Part shown: positions 8,843 to 17,776 of the stretch, one piece after another
How positions within the stretch are numbered: position 1 is the stretch's first letter
How the letters are laid out: every line of letters starts with the position of its first letter
NCBI RefSeq assembly: GCF_036241575.1
Contig: NZ_CP108455.1
Span: forward strand, 5,868,501-5,932,500
Length of the DNA stretch: 64,000 nucleotides
Direction: 5' to 3'
Origin: Streptomyces sp. NBC_01267
Lineage (GTDB): Bacteria > Actinomycetota > Actinomycetes > Streptomycetales > Streptomycetaceae
The notes under the pieces: model-generated
Database searches by the model: none
Seen by the model: the letters and a program-made list of their open reading frames with translations, nothing else
What the model was told of the DNA's origin: nothing
Translations under genes and position numbers: made by a program

Positions 8843-8933
8843 TCCGGTACAGCGACTCGTACGCCCTGGCAGAATCGGGGGAGCCGTTCATACGGGACGG
8901 CGCACTTCTCACCCGTTCTTCAGCCGAAGGTCC

Positions 8934-8945
8934 TACGGTCCTGCC
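8934..8945 (+). promoter_or_regulatory. Leaderless-type promoter -10 (TACGGT) for the PucR regulator
   Basis: TACGGT at 8934-8939 ends six bases before the ATG at 8946 and there is no ribosome site. The transcript probably begins at or next to the start codon. Confidence 0.5.
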
Positions 8946-10514
8946 ATGCCGCCCACGCTCGCCTCGCTCGTCCACCACTCCACGCTCAAACTGACCGTGC
9001 GAGCGGGGGAGGGCCGCCTGGACACGCCGGTGCGCTGGGCCCATGTGAGCGAGCTCGCCGACCCCGTTCCGTACATGGAGGGCGGTGAGCTCCTCCTCAT
9101 CACCGCCATGACGCTGGACACCGAGGACCCGGAGGCGATGCGGCGGTACGTACGACGGCTCGCCAAGGCCGGAGTGGTCGGGCTCGGCTTCGCGGTGGGC
9201 GTCCACTACGAGGACATCCCGGCAACTCTGGTCACCGCGGCCGAGGAGGAGGGCCTGCCCCTCCTGGAGGTGCCCCGCCGTACGCCGTTCCTGGCCATCA
9301 GCAAGGCGGTCTCGGCGGCCATCGCGGCCGACCAGTACCGCTCGGTGACCGCGGGTTTCGAGGCCCAGCGCGAGCTGACCCGGGCCGCGCTGGGCGGCGA
9401 CGGCCCCGGCGACCTGCTGGCGCGGCTCGCCTCGCACGTGAACGGCTGGGCCGCGCTGTACGACGCGTCCGGAGCCGTCGTGGCCGCCGCCCCGGAGTGG
9501 GCCGCCCGCCGGGCCGCCCGGCTCACCCCCGACGTGGCGCGGCTCGGCGGGCGCCCGGCCCCGGCGAGCGCCGTCGTCGGAGGCTCGGACGACCGCGTCG
9601 AACTCCAGTCCCTCGGCACCGGCCGCCGCCCGCACGGCGCGCTCGCCGTGGGCACGGGCGCGCCCCTGGGCACCGCCGAGCGGTACGCCGTGCACTCCGC
9701 GGTCGCCCTGCTCACCCTGACCACGGAGCGCTCGCGTGCACTGCGCGCGGCCGAGCAGCGGCTGGGTGCGGCGGTGCTCCGGATGCTGCTGGCCGGGGAG
9801 CCCGACCACGCGCGGACGGTCGCCGGGGACCTCTACAACGGTCTGCTGGACGCTCCGTACCGACTCCTCATCGCCGAGGGCGCACCGACCGCTCTCCACG
9901 AACTGGCCGAGGCCCTGGAGTCCGGTGCGTCCCGCGCGGGCGAGATGGTGCTCGTGGTCCCCGAGGGCGAACGGCTGGTCGTGCTGGCCGCCGACGCGGG
10001 AGCGGCGGTCACGGCCTGCACGGCGTACGCCCGCGGGCTGGAGGCCGACCGCGCTCGTGTGGAGCCCCCGGTCCCCACGGGCGAGGAGAGCGAGGTGGTC
10101 GTCGGCCAGTCGGCCCCGGCCGGCACGATCGCCGCGGCTTCCGCGTACCGCCAGGCCGAACAGGCGCTCTCGGTCGCCCGCCGCCGGGGCCGGGTCCTGG
10201 TCGAGCACGAGGACCTGGCGGCCGGTTCGGTGGTCCCGCTGCTCGCGGACGACGCGGTACGGGCGTTCGCCGACGGGATGCTGAGGCCGCTGCACGAGCA
10301 CGACGCGACCGGCCGCGGCGACCTGGTGGCGTCCCTGCGCGCCTGGCTCGCCCACCACGGCCAGTGGGACGCGGCGGCGGCGAACCTCGGGGTGCACCGC
10401 CACACGCTGCGCTACCGGATGCGGCGTGTGGAGGAGATCCTGGGGCGGTCGCTGGACGATCCGGACGTACGCATGGAGCTGTGGCTGGCGCTGAAGGCGA
10501 CCAGCATGCCGTGA
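8946..10514 (+). CDS. PucR-family transcriptional regulator
   Basis: The protein has 522 residues with the PucR architecture. The N-terminal domain (about 1-125) starts LASLVHHSTLKLTV and includes SELADPVPYMEGGELLL. A middle GGDEF-like/CdaR segment follows. The C-terminal helix-turn-helix (about 465-515) reads AAANLGVHRHTLRYRMRRVE. PucR-type regulators often control purine, amine or GABA catabolism. Here gabT lies upstream on the other strand and an aldehyde dehydrogenase follows on the same strand, so these are the likely targets. That link is inferred. Confidence 0.9.
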   Translation: MPPTLASLVHHSTLKLTVRAGEGRLDTPVRWAHVSELADPVPYMEGGELLLITAMTLDTEDPEAMRRYVRRLAKAGVVGLGFAVGVHYEDIPATLVTAAEEEGLPLLEVPRRTPFLAISKAVSAAIAADQYRSVTAGFEAQRELTRAALGGDGPGDLLARLASHVNGWAALYDASGAVVAAAPEWAARRAARLTPDVARLGGRPAPASAVVGGSDDRVELQSLGTGRRPHGALAVGTGAPLGTAERYAVHSAVALLTLTTERSRALRAAEQRLGAAVLRMLLAGEPDHARTVAGDLYNGLLDAPYRLLIAEGAPTALHELAEALESGASRAGEMVLVVPEGERLVVLAADAGAAVTACTAYARGLEADRARVEPPVPTGEESEVVVGQSAPAGTIAAASAYRQAEQALSVARRRGRVLVEHEDLAAGSVVPLLADDAVRAFADGMLRPLHEHDATGRGDLVASLRAWLAHHGQWDAAAANLGVHRHTLRYRMRRVEEILGRSLDDPDVRMELWLALKATSMP

Positions 10515-10522
10515 CCAGCGGT

Positions 10523-10576
10523 GCCGTGCCCGGCCGACTCGTGCCCGGCCGACCCGCGACCGGCCGAGCCGTGACC
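10523..10576 (+). repeat. 15-bp tandem repeat, about 3.6 units
   Basis: Degenerate units of the type GCCGTGCCCGGCCGA begin at 10523, 10538, 10553 and 10568, immediately after the regulator stop. They are non-coding in the sense frame. I see no function beyond possible RNA structure. Confidence 0.5.
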
Positions 10577-10623
10577 AGGCAGGAGGCGGCGGACCCGCGA
10601 TCGGGGAACGGTCCGTGGTGACG

Positions 10624-10651
10624 GGGCGGGGCGCAACTCACCGCCCCGCCC
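10624..10651 (+). terminator. Stem-loop terminator after the PucR regulator
   Basis: Perfect 10-bp arms GGGCGGGGCG and CGCCCCGCCC with an 8-base loop. It lies in the 260-base gap before the aldehyde dehydrogenase. There is no T-run, which is usual for Streptomyces. Confidence 0.6.
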
Positions 10652-10774
10652 TGTCACGCGACATTCCGTCACCCCGCACCGCCCCCACCACTCCACCCCG
10701 GACAAACACAACGCCGCTCCGGTACCCCTACCGTTGGAATCAACCACCCACCACCACGGAAGGGCCGGAATCTC

Positions 10775-12220
10775 ATGACTTCCACCCATGCCTTCTGGCT
10801 CGCCGGCCGCCAGGCCACCGGCGAGGACACCTTCGACGTCACCTCACCCTGGGACGGCCGGACCGTCGGCACGGTCGCCGTTCCGACCGACGCCCAGGTC
10901 GAGGAGGCCGTCGCCGCCGCCCACGCGGTCCGCGACGCATTCGCGGCGACCCCCGCGCACGTACGCGCCGCCGCCCTCGACCACGTCTCGCGCCGCCTGG
11001 TCGAGCGCACCGAGGAGATCGCGCAGCTGATCACGGCCGAGAACGGCAAGCCCATCAAGTGGGCCCGCGGCGAGGTCGGCCGGGCCGTCTCGGTGTTCCG
11101 GTTCGCCGCCGAGGAGGCCCGCCGCTACAACGGCGGCGAGGCACAGCGCCTGGACACCGACGCCGGTGGCGTGGGCCGCCTCGCGCTGACGCGCCGCTTC
11201 CCCCGTGGTGCGGTCCTCGGCATCGCGCCGTTCAACTTCCCGCTCAACCTGTGCGCCCACAAGATCGCCCCGGCGATCGCGGTCGGCGCGCCGATCATCC
11301 TCAAGCCCGCCCCGGCGACGCCCCTGTCGGGACTCGTGCTCGGCGAGCTGCTGGCCGAGACCGAGCTGCCCGCGGGCTCCTGGTCGGTCCTCCCGGTGAG
11401 CAACGACCGGATGCCCGCCCTCGTCCAGGACGAGCGGCTCCCGGTCATCTCCTTCACGGGTTCCGACAAGGTCGGCTACGCGATCATGGATTCGGTTCCG
11501 CGCAAGCACATCACGCTGGAACTCGGCGGCAACGGCGCGGCCGTCGTCCTCGCCGACTACGCCTCCGAGAAGGACCTCGACCAGGCCGCGTCCCGGATCG
11601 CCACCTTCTCGAACTACCAGGGCGGCCAGTCCTGCATCTCGGTGCAGCGGGTGATCGCCGACGCCTCGGTGTACGACCGGCTCGTCCCGAAGATCGTCGC
11701 GGCCGTGGCCGCGCAGGGCACCGGCGACCCCGCGGACGCCGCCACCGACGTCGGCCCGCTGGTCAGCGAGGACGCGGCCAGGCGCGTCGAGACCTGGGTG
11801 GACGAGGCCGTGAAGGCGGGCGCCCAGCTGCTCGCCGGCGGTACCCGCGACGGCGCCGCCTACGCGCCGACCGTGCTCGCCGACGTACCGGCGGACACCA
11901 CGGTCGCCCGCGAGGAGATCTTCGGCCCCGTCATGACCCTCACCAGGGTCGACGGGGAGGAAGCGGCGTTCGCCGCCGTCAACGACTCCAAGTACGGCCT
12001 GCAGGCGGGCGTGTTCACGCACGACGTGCAGGCGGCGTTCCGCGCCCACAGCGCCCTGGAGGTCGGCGGCGTGATCGTCGGCGACGTCCCGTCGTACCGC
12101 GCGGACCAGATGCCCTACGGCGGTGCCAAGCAGTCCGGCGTCGGCCGCGAGGGCGTGCGCTTCGCCATGGAGGACTACACCTACGAGCGGGTCATGGTCT
12201 TCACGGGCGTCTCGCTGTGA
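10775..12220 (+). CDS. NAD(P)-dependent aldehyde dehydrogenase family protein
   Basis: The cytoplasmic enzyme has 481 residues and oxidises an aldehyde to its acid. ELGGN carries the catalytic Glu249 and GGQSCIS carries the nucleophile Cys287. PFNFPLNL and the C-terminal EEIFGPV complete the family pattern. The likely role is oxidation of semialdehydes or aminoaldehydes from amine or GABA breakdown, as suggested by GabT, the flavin oxidase and the PucR regulator nearby. A succinate-semialdehyde or glyceraldehyde-3-phosphate (non-phosphorylating) type enzyme is also possible. A strong hairpin follows it. Confidence 0.88.
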   Translation: MTSTHAFWLAGRQATGEDTFDVTSPWDGRTVGTVAVPTDAQVEEAVAAAHAVRDAFAATPAHVRAAALDHVSRRLVERTEEIAQLITAENGKPIKWARGEVGRAVSVFRFAAEEARRYNGGEAQRLDTDAGGVGRLALTRRFPRGAVLGIAPFNFPLNLCAHKIAPAIAVGAPIILKPAPATPLSGLVLGELLAETELPAGSWSVLPVSNDRMPALVQDERLPVISFTGSDKVGYAIMDSVPRKHITLELGGNGAAVVLADYASEKDLDQAASRIATFSNYQGGQSCISVQRVIADASVYDRLVPKIVAAVAAQGTGDPADAATDVGPLVSEDAARRVETWVDEAVKAGAQLLAGGTRDGAAYAPTVLADVPADTTVAREEIFGPVMTLTRVDGEEAAFAAVNDSKYGLQAGVFTHDVQAAFRAHSALEVGGVIVGDVPSYRADQMPYGGAKQSGVGREGVRFAMEDYTYERVMVFTGVSL

Positions 12221-12265
12221 CCGTAGTGACCGCGTGACCTGAACGGACGCAGCTGTTCCCGGCCC

Positions 12266-12295
12266 GGCCACCCCTCGTACGCGCGAGGGGTGGCC
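12266..12295 (+). terminator. Stem-loop terminator after the aldehyde dehydrogenase
   Basis: Perfect 12-bp arms GGCCACCCCTCG and CGAGGGGTGGCC close a 6-base loop, 45 bases past the stop codon. Confidence 0.75.
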
Positions 12296-12389
12296 GCAGT
12301 GGCAGGAATGGGGTAGATACGGACGAGTAGCACCACCCTGGTCGCAGGCAGGTGTGTCCACCCCACATCCGCGGTGAGGAGTACCCCTC

Positions 12390-14327
12390 ATGACCGCACC
12401 ACTCGACAAGCCCCGGGTCACCGAGCGTGAAGCGCGCCAGGTCGCCGAGGCCGCGCGGGAGCAGGACTGGCACAAGCCGTCCTTCGCCAAGGAGCTGTTC
12501 CTCGGCCGCTTCCGCCTCGACCTGATCCATCCCCATCCGCTGCCCGACGCGGAGGCCGCCCGGCGCGGCGAGGCCTTCCTGGCGAAGCTCCGCGTCTTCT
12601 GCGAGACGCGGATCGACGGCGCGCTGATCGAACGCGAGGCGCGGATCCCCGACGAGACGGTCGACGGGCTCAAGAAGCTCGGCGCGCTCGGCATGAAGAT
12701 CGACACCAAGTACGGCGGTCTCGGCCTCACGCAGGTGTACTACAACCGGGCACTGTCCCTGATCGGTTCGGCCAGCCCGGCCGTCGGCGCGCTGCTCTCC
12801 GCGCACCAGTCCATCGGTGTCCCGCAGCCGCTGAAGCAGTTCGGCACCCAGGAGCAGAAGGACACCTTCCTGCCGAGGCTGGCCCGCACCGACATCTCGG
12901 CGTTCCTGCTCACCGAGCCGGACGTCGGCTCCGACCCGGCCCGCCTGGCGACCTCGGCGGTCCCGGACGGCGACACGTACGTCCTCGACGGGGTGAAGCT
13001 CTGGACGACCAACGGTGTCGTCGCGGATCTGCTCGTCGTGATGGCCCGGGTCCCGAGGACCGCGGACCGCAAGGGCGGCATCACCGCCTTCATCGTCGAG
13101 GCGGACTCCCCGGGCATCACCGTCGAGCACCGCAACGCCTTCATGGGCCTGCGCGGCCTGGAGAACGGCGTGACCCGGTTCCACCAGGTCCGGGTCCCCG
13201 CCGCGAACCGCATCGGCCCGGAGGGCGCCGGTCTCAAGATCGCCCTCACCACCCTCAACACCGGGCGCCTCTCGCTTCCCGCGATGTGCGTGGGCGCCGG
13301 CAAATGGTGTCTGAAAATCGCCCGCGAGTGGTCGGCCGAGCGGGAACAGTGGGGCAGGCCCGTGGCCCGCCACGAGGCGGTCGGCGCCAAGATCTCCTTC
13401 ATCGCCGCGACCACCTTCGCCCTCGAAGCAGTCGTCGACCTCTCCTCCCAGATGGCCGACGAGGACCGCAACGACATCCGCATCGAAGCCGCGCTCGCCA
13501 AGCTCTACGGCTCCGAGATGGGCTGGCGGATGGCGGACGAACTGGTCCAGATCCGCGGCGGCCGGGGCTTCGAGACCGCGGACTCCCTCGCGGCCCGCGG
13601 CGAACGGCCCGTCCCCGCCGAGCAGATGCTCAGGGACATGCGCATCAACCGCATCTTCGAGGGCTCGACGGAGATCATGCACCTGCTGATCGCCCGGGAG
13701 GCCGTCGACGCCCACCTCTCGGTCGCGGGCGACCTGATCGACCCCGACGCCTCGCTGAAGGACAAGGCACGGGCGGGCGGACAGGCCACCGCGTTCTACG
13801 CCCGCTGGCTGCCGAAGCTGGTCGCGGGCCCGGGACAGCTCCCCGGCGCGTACGCCGCGTTCCACCCGCACGGCCACCCGGACCTCTCCGTACACCTGCG
13901 CCACGTCGAACGCTCTGCCCGCAAGCTGGCCCGCTCGACCTTCTACGCCATGTCGCGCTGGCAGGGAAAGATGGAGACCAAGCAGGGCTTCCTGGGCCGC
14001 ATCGTCGACATCGGCGCGGAACTCTTCGCGATGAGCGCGGCCTGCGTACGGGCCGAACTCCTGCGCTCGTCGGACGACCACGGGCGCGAGGCGTACCAAC
14101 TGGCCGACGTCTTCTGCCGCCAGGCCCGCATCCGGGTGGACGAACTCTTCACCCGGCTCTGGAGCAACACCGACGACCTGGACCGCACGGTGGTCTCGGG
14201 GGTCCTGTCCGGTACGTACACCTGGCTGGAACAGGGCATCGTCGACCCCTCCGGCGAAGGCCCCTGGATCGCCGACGCGACCCCGGGACCGTCCACGACG
14301 GACAACGTCCACCGCAGAATCCGCTGA
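12390..14327 (+). CDS. Acyl-CoA dehydrogenase family protein (long form)
   Basis: This flavoenzyme of 645 residues introduces the alpha-beta double bond in acyl-CoA oxidation. The N-terminal and middle domains show SAFLLTEPDVGSDPARL and LDGVKLWTTNG. The C-terminal domain shows QIRGGRGFE and RIFEGSTEI. About 170 extra C-terminal residues extend the classic 380-residue core, typical of the long FadE-like actinobacterial form. The ATG has GAGGAG close upstream. It is monocistronic between two hairpins, so its link to the amine genes is only positional. Substrate chain length cannot be read from sequence. Confidence 0.9.
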   Translation: MTAPLDKPRVTEREARQVAEAAREQDWHKPSFAKELFLGRFRLDLIHPHPLPDAEAARRGEAFLAKLRVFCETRIDGALIEREARIPDETVDGLKKLGALGMKIDTKYGGLGLTQVYYNRALSLIGSASPAVGALLSAHQSIGVPQPLKQFGTQEQKDTFLPRLARTDISAFLLTEPDVGSDPARLATSAVPDGDTYVLDGVKLWTTNGVVADLLVVMARVPRTADRKGGITAFIVEADSPGITVEHRNAFMGLRGLENGVTRFHQVRVPAANRIGPEGAGLKIALTTLNTGRLSLPAMCVGAGKWCLKIAREWSAEREQWGRPVARHEAVGAKISFIAATTFALEAVVDLSSQMADEDRNDIRIEAALAKLYGSEMGWRMADELVQIRGGRGFETADSLAARGERPVPAEQMLRDMRINRIFEGSTEIMHLLIAREAVDAHLSVAGDLIDPDASLKDKARAGGQATAFYARWLPKLVAGPGQLPGAYAAFHPHGHPDLSVHLRHVERSARKLARSTFYAMSRWQGKMETKQGFLGRIVDIGAELFAMSAACVRAELLRSSDDHGREAYQLADVFCRQARIRVDELFTRLWSNTDDLDRTVVSGVLSGTYTWLEQGIVDPSGEGPWIADATPGPSTTDNVHRRIR

Positions 14328-14335
14328 CCCCCTGC

Positions 14336-14366
14336 CCGGGGCGGTCCACTGTCCGGACCGCCCCGG
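14336..14366 (+). terminator. Stem-loop terminator after acyl-CoA dehydrogenase
   Basis: Perfect 12-bp arms CCGGGGCGGTCC and GGACCGCCCCGG with a 7-base loop, starting 8 bases after the stop codon. Confidence 0.75.
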
Positions 14367-14400
14367 CGCCCGGCGCGCACGCACGGCAGAATGTCCGTCC

Positions 14401-15630
14401 GTGACCGTGATCGAAATCCCCGGCTCCAAGTCCGTCACCGCCCGCGCCCTGTTCCTGGCCGCGGCGGCCGAAGGCACCACCACCCTGCTGCGCCCCCTCG
14501 TCTCCGACGACACCGAGGGGTTCGCCGGGGGACTGACCGCACTCGGCTACCAGGTGGACCGCGGCCCGGACGCCTGGCGCGTCGAGGGCCGCCCCGAAGG
14601 CCCCGCGGTGGCCGAGGCGCAGGTGTACTGCCGGGACGGCGCCACCACGGCCCGCTTCCTGCCCACCCTCGCGAGTGCGGGCCGCGGCGTCTACCGCTTC
14701 GACGCGTCACCGCAGATGCGCCGCCGCCCGCTCGCCCCGCTCACCCGCGCCCTCCAGGAGCTGGGCGTCGACCTGGTGCACGAGGAGGCCGAGGGGCACC
14801 ACCCGCTGCGGATCGACGCGACGGGCATCAAGGGCGGGGAACTCACCCTCGATGCGGGCCAGTCGTCCCAGTACCTCACCGCGCTGCTGATGCTCGGACC
14901 GCTCACCGAAACGGGTCTGCGCATCACCGTCACGGACCTCGTCTCCGCCCCGTACATCGAGATCACCCTCGCGATGATGCGCAGCTTCGGCGTCGAAGTG
15001 GTCCGCGAGGGCCAGGTGTTCACGGTTCCGCCCGGCGGCTACCGGGCCACCGAGTACGCCGTCGAGCCGGACGCCTCCACCGCGAGCTACTTCTTCGCCG
15101 CGGCGGCCGTCACCGGGCGCAGCGTCACCGTCCCCGGCCTCGGCACCGGCGCGCTCCAGGGCGATCTGCGGTTCGTGGACGTGCTGCGGCGGATGGGCGC
15201 CGACGTCCGGACGACCGGGACGGGAACCACCGTCACCGGCCCCGACCGCCTCGGCGGGCTCACGGTCACCATGCGCGACATCTCCGACACCATGCCGACG
15301 CTGGCCGCCATCGCCCCCTACGCGGCGTCCCCGGTCCGGATCGAGGACGTCGGCAACACCCGGGTGAAGGAGTGCGACCGGCTGGAGGCGTGCGCGCAGA
15401 ACCTCCGCGCGCTCGGCATCGACGTCGCCACCGGGCCGGACTGGATCGAGATCCGGCCGGGTGCGCCCCGCCCCGCCCGGATCACCACGCACGGCGACCA
15501 CCGCATCGTGATGTCGTTCGCGGTCACCGGCCTGGGTACACCGGGCATCACCTTCGACGACCCCGGCTGCGTACGGAAGACGTTCCCCGGTTTCCACGAG
15601 GCGTTCGCGGAGCTTCAGCGCACCTGGTGA
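14401..15630 (+). CDS. aroA: 3-phosphoshikimate 1-carboxyvinyltransferase (EPSP synthase)
   Basis: This cytoplasmic shikimate-pathway enzyme of 409 residues joins shikimate-3-phosphate and PEP. The active-site set is intact: GSKSVTAR with Lys10, Ser11 and Arg15; RDGATTARFL; QMRRRPL; the substrate loop QSSQYLTALL; DISDTMPT with the catalytic Asp; NTRVKECDRLEA; DHRIVMS; and CVRKTFPGF. The N-terminus is short and begins directly at the first strand. The GTG start has no ribosome site. CAGAAT at 14387-14392 could be a -10 for a leaderless message. No other aromatic-pathway gene is adjacent, so this may be one of two EPSP synthases in the genome. Confidence 0.88.
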   Translation: MTVIEIPGSKSVTARALFLAAAAEGTTTLLRPLVSDDTEGFAGGLTALGYQVDRGPDAWRVEGRPEGPAVAEAQVYCRDGATTARFLPTLASAGRGVYRFDASPQMRRRPLAPLTRALQELGVDLVHEEAEGHHPLRIDATGIKGGELTLDAGQSSQYLTALLMLGPLTETGLRITVTDLVSAPYIEITLAMMRSFGVEVVREGQVFTVPPGGYRATEYAVEPDASTASYFFAAAAVTGRSVTVPGLGTGALQGDLRFVDVLRRMGADVRTTGTGTTVTGPDRLGGLTVTMRDISDTMPTLAAIAPYAASPVRIEDVGNTRVKECDRLEACAQNLRALGIDVATGPDWIEIRPGAPRPARITTHGDHRIVMSFAVTGLGTPGITFDDPGCVRKTFPGFHEAFAELQRTW

Positions 15631-15718
15631 GGGGAGCGGGTGCCGATTGCCCGATCGGCCGGACCCGGAGCACTTCCGTGCCCGAGAATCGGACCTTGAT
15701 CGGAAGCAAGGGGTGACG

Positions 15719-16495
15719 ATGTACCAGACGGAGACCCGGCAGTGGTGCCGCGCGGCTGCTGCCGCGCTCATCACCGTCCTGTGCGCGGGCGCGGTGGCCT
15801 GCGGCGGCCAGGACCGCAAGGACGCGAAGTCGGCCGCCGCGAAGCCCGCCGGTGTGCCCGGCCCGCTCAGCAGGGCCCGGCTCACCGCCGCCTCTTTCAC
15901 GCCGGGCGAGGACGTGGGGTCGTTCACCGCGAGCGAGTACGGTCTCGGCGCCCCCTTCGGCGACGAGTACACCGCCCGGCCCGCCGACTGCCTGCCCCTC
16001 GTCAGCCTCAAGGACGCGGGCAGCCGCTACGGCGCCCCGCACGCCGAGGTCAACCGCGAGCTCCGCAGGCCCGGCCGGCTGCTGGGCGAGGACATCGCCG
16101 TACAACTGCGGTCGTACGCACACGGGGACGCCGCCCGGGTCATGAAGGCGCTCGCCGTGGCGGGCACCCGGTGCAGGGGCGGCTTCACCGAGGACCGGTC
16201 CGTCGTGGAGGCCGGATACCTCAGGACCGAGACGATCCGGTCACCGCGGATCGGCGACGAGGCGAAGGCCTTCCGCCTCACCGTCCGCGAACCCGAGGGG
16301 AAGGCGGAGCGCTACGCGTACCTGACCGTCGTACGGTCCGGATCGACCACCCTCTCCTTCCGCTCCGGGGGCGGCTCGGCGGACGACGACGGGGGAGTGC
16401 CGGCGGCCGTCGTCGACGAGCAGTGGCAGAAGTTTCTGGCCGCGACCGGCCCGGACACCCCGTCGGCCCGGCCGAACCGGGGCGCACTGTCCTGA
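15719..16495 (+). CDS. Probable lipoprotein with PknH-like extracellular domain
   Basis: The protein has 258 residues. After a short cationic head (TETRQWCR), a hydrophobic stretch ends in the lipobox-like AGAVAC, so Cys at about position 28 may be lipidated and the rest exported. The mature part has conserved-looking Cys residues in ARPADCLPLV and AGTRCRGGF, resembling the PknH sensor-type domain. Aggregate charge is neutral and there are no further membrane segments. I chose ATG 15719, with AAGGGG just upstream; GTG 15713 is an alternative. It ends 30 bases before dxr. Its role is unknown. Confidence 0.75.
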   Translation: MYQTETRQWCRAAAAALITVLCAGAVACGGQDRKDAKSAAAKPAGVPGPLSRARLTAASFTPGEDVGSFTASEYGLGAPFGDEYTARPADCLPLVSLKDAGSRYGAPHAEVNRELRRPGRLLGEDIAVQLRSYAHGDAARVMKALAVAGTRCRGGFTEDRSVVEAGYLRTETIRSPRIGDEAKAFRLTVREPEGKAERYAYLTVVRSGSTTLSFRSGGGSADDDGGVPAAVVDEQWQKFLAATGPDTPSARPNRGALS

Positions 16496-16525
16496 CGCAC
16501 AGCAGATGCGGCAACAATGGGGGGC

Positions 16526-17776
16526 ATGAGCGACAGCCCCGTCACCCTCGCCGACCCGCACATCGTCTTCGACCCCACCGAAGGACGCCGGGACATCGTC
16601 GTCCTCGGCTCGACCGGGTCCATCGGCACCCAGGCCATCGACCTGGTGCTGCGCAACCCCGACCGCTTCCGTGTGACGGCGCTCTCCGCCGCCGGCGGTC
16701 GGGTCACCCTGCTCGCCGAACAGGCCCGCCGGCTGCGCGTCCGTACCGTCGCTGTCGCCCGCGAGGACACCGTGCCCGCGCTGCGCGAGGCACTTGAGGC
16801 GGAGTACGGCTCCGAACCGCTCCCGGAGATCCTCGCCGGACCCGAGGCCGCCACCGAACTCGCGGCGTCCGACTGCCACACCGTGCTCAACGGCATCACC
16901 GGATCGATCGGGCTGGCGCCCACCCTGGCCGCACTCCGGGCGGGCCGTACGCTCGCCCTCGCCAACAAGGAGTCGCTCATCGTCGGCGGCCCGCTGGTGA
17001 AGGCACTCGCCAGGCCCGGCCAGATCATCCCGGTCGACTCCGAGCACGCCGCGCTCTTCCAGGCGCTGGCGGCGGGCAAGCGCGCGGACGTCCGCAAGCT
17101 GATCGTCACCGCGTCGGGCGGCCCCTTCCGCGGCCGGACGCGGGCCGAGCTGGCGGACGTCACACCCGATGCCGCGCTCGCGCACCCCACCTGGGCAATG
17201 GGCCCGGTGATCACGGTGAACTCCGCGACCCTCGTCAACAAGGGTCTTGAGGTCATCGAGGCGCACCTGCTCTACGACGTGCCGTTCGACCGTATCGAGG
17301 TCGTCGTGCACCCCCAGTCGTACGTGCACTCCATGGTGGAGTTCACCGACGGCTCGACGCTCGCCCAGGCCACCCCGCCCGACATGAGCGGCCCGATCGC
17401 CGTCGGACTCGGCTGGCCGCAGCGGGTCCCGGACGCGGCCCCCGCCTTCGACTGGTCCAAGGCGTCCAGCTGGGAGTTCTTCCCGCTCGACACCGAGGCC
17501 TTCCCGTCCGTCGGGCTCGCCCGCCACGTCGGCTCGCTCGGCGGCACGGCCCCCGCGGTCTTCAACGCGGCGAACGAGGAATGCGTCGACGCCTTCCTGG
17601 CCGGAAAACTCCCGTTCAACGGGATCATGGACACGGTCACCGCGGTCGTGACCGAGCACGGCGAGCCGCGTACGGGAACTTCTCTCACGGTCGCGGACGT
17701 CCTGCATGCGGAGACCTGGGCACGCGCCCGGTCCCGTGAACTCGCCCAGAAGGCCACAGCGGAGGCTCGCGCATGA
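16526..17776 (+). CDS. dxr: 1-deoxy-D-xylulose 5-phosphate reductoisomerase
   Basis: This is the second enzyme of the MEP isoprenoid pathway. It converts DXP to MEP with NADPH and a divalent metal. The protein of 416 residues has the NADPH motif [14 protein letters not shown], the acidic metal site in [11 protein letters not shown], and the phosphate loop ASGGPFRG. I chose ATG 16526, which follows a GGGGGG ribosome site, over the in-frame ATG at 16517. It overlaps the next gene by ATGA, so the two are translationally coupled. ispG, a later MEP enzyme, lies 1.5 kb downstream. Confidence 0.95.
   Translation: MSDSPVTLADPHIVFDPTEGRRDIVVLGSTGSIGTQAIDLVLRNPDRFRVTALSAAGGRVTLLAEQARRLRVRTVAVAREDTVPALREALEAEYGSEPLPEILAGPEAATELAASDCHTVLNGITGSIGLAPTLAALRAGRTLALANKESLIVGGPLVKALARPGQIIPVDSEHAALFQALAAGKRADVRKLIVTASGGPFRGRTRAELADVTPDAALAHPTWAMGPVITVNSATLVNKGLEVIEAHLLYDVPFDRIEVVVHPQSYVHSMVEFTDGSTLAQATPPDMSGPIAVGLGWPQRVPDAAPAFDWSKASSWEFFPLDTEAFPSVGLARHVGSLGGTAPAVFNAANEECVDAFLAGKLPFNGIMDTVTAVVTEHGEPRTGTSLTVADVLHAETWARARSRELAQKATAEARA

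Noticed and set aside
12201..14513. Minus-strand frame of 770 residues opposite the acyl-CoA dehydrogenase
   Set aside because: It is a shadow frame. It spans two terminator hairpins and shows no motif.
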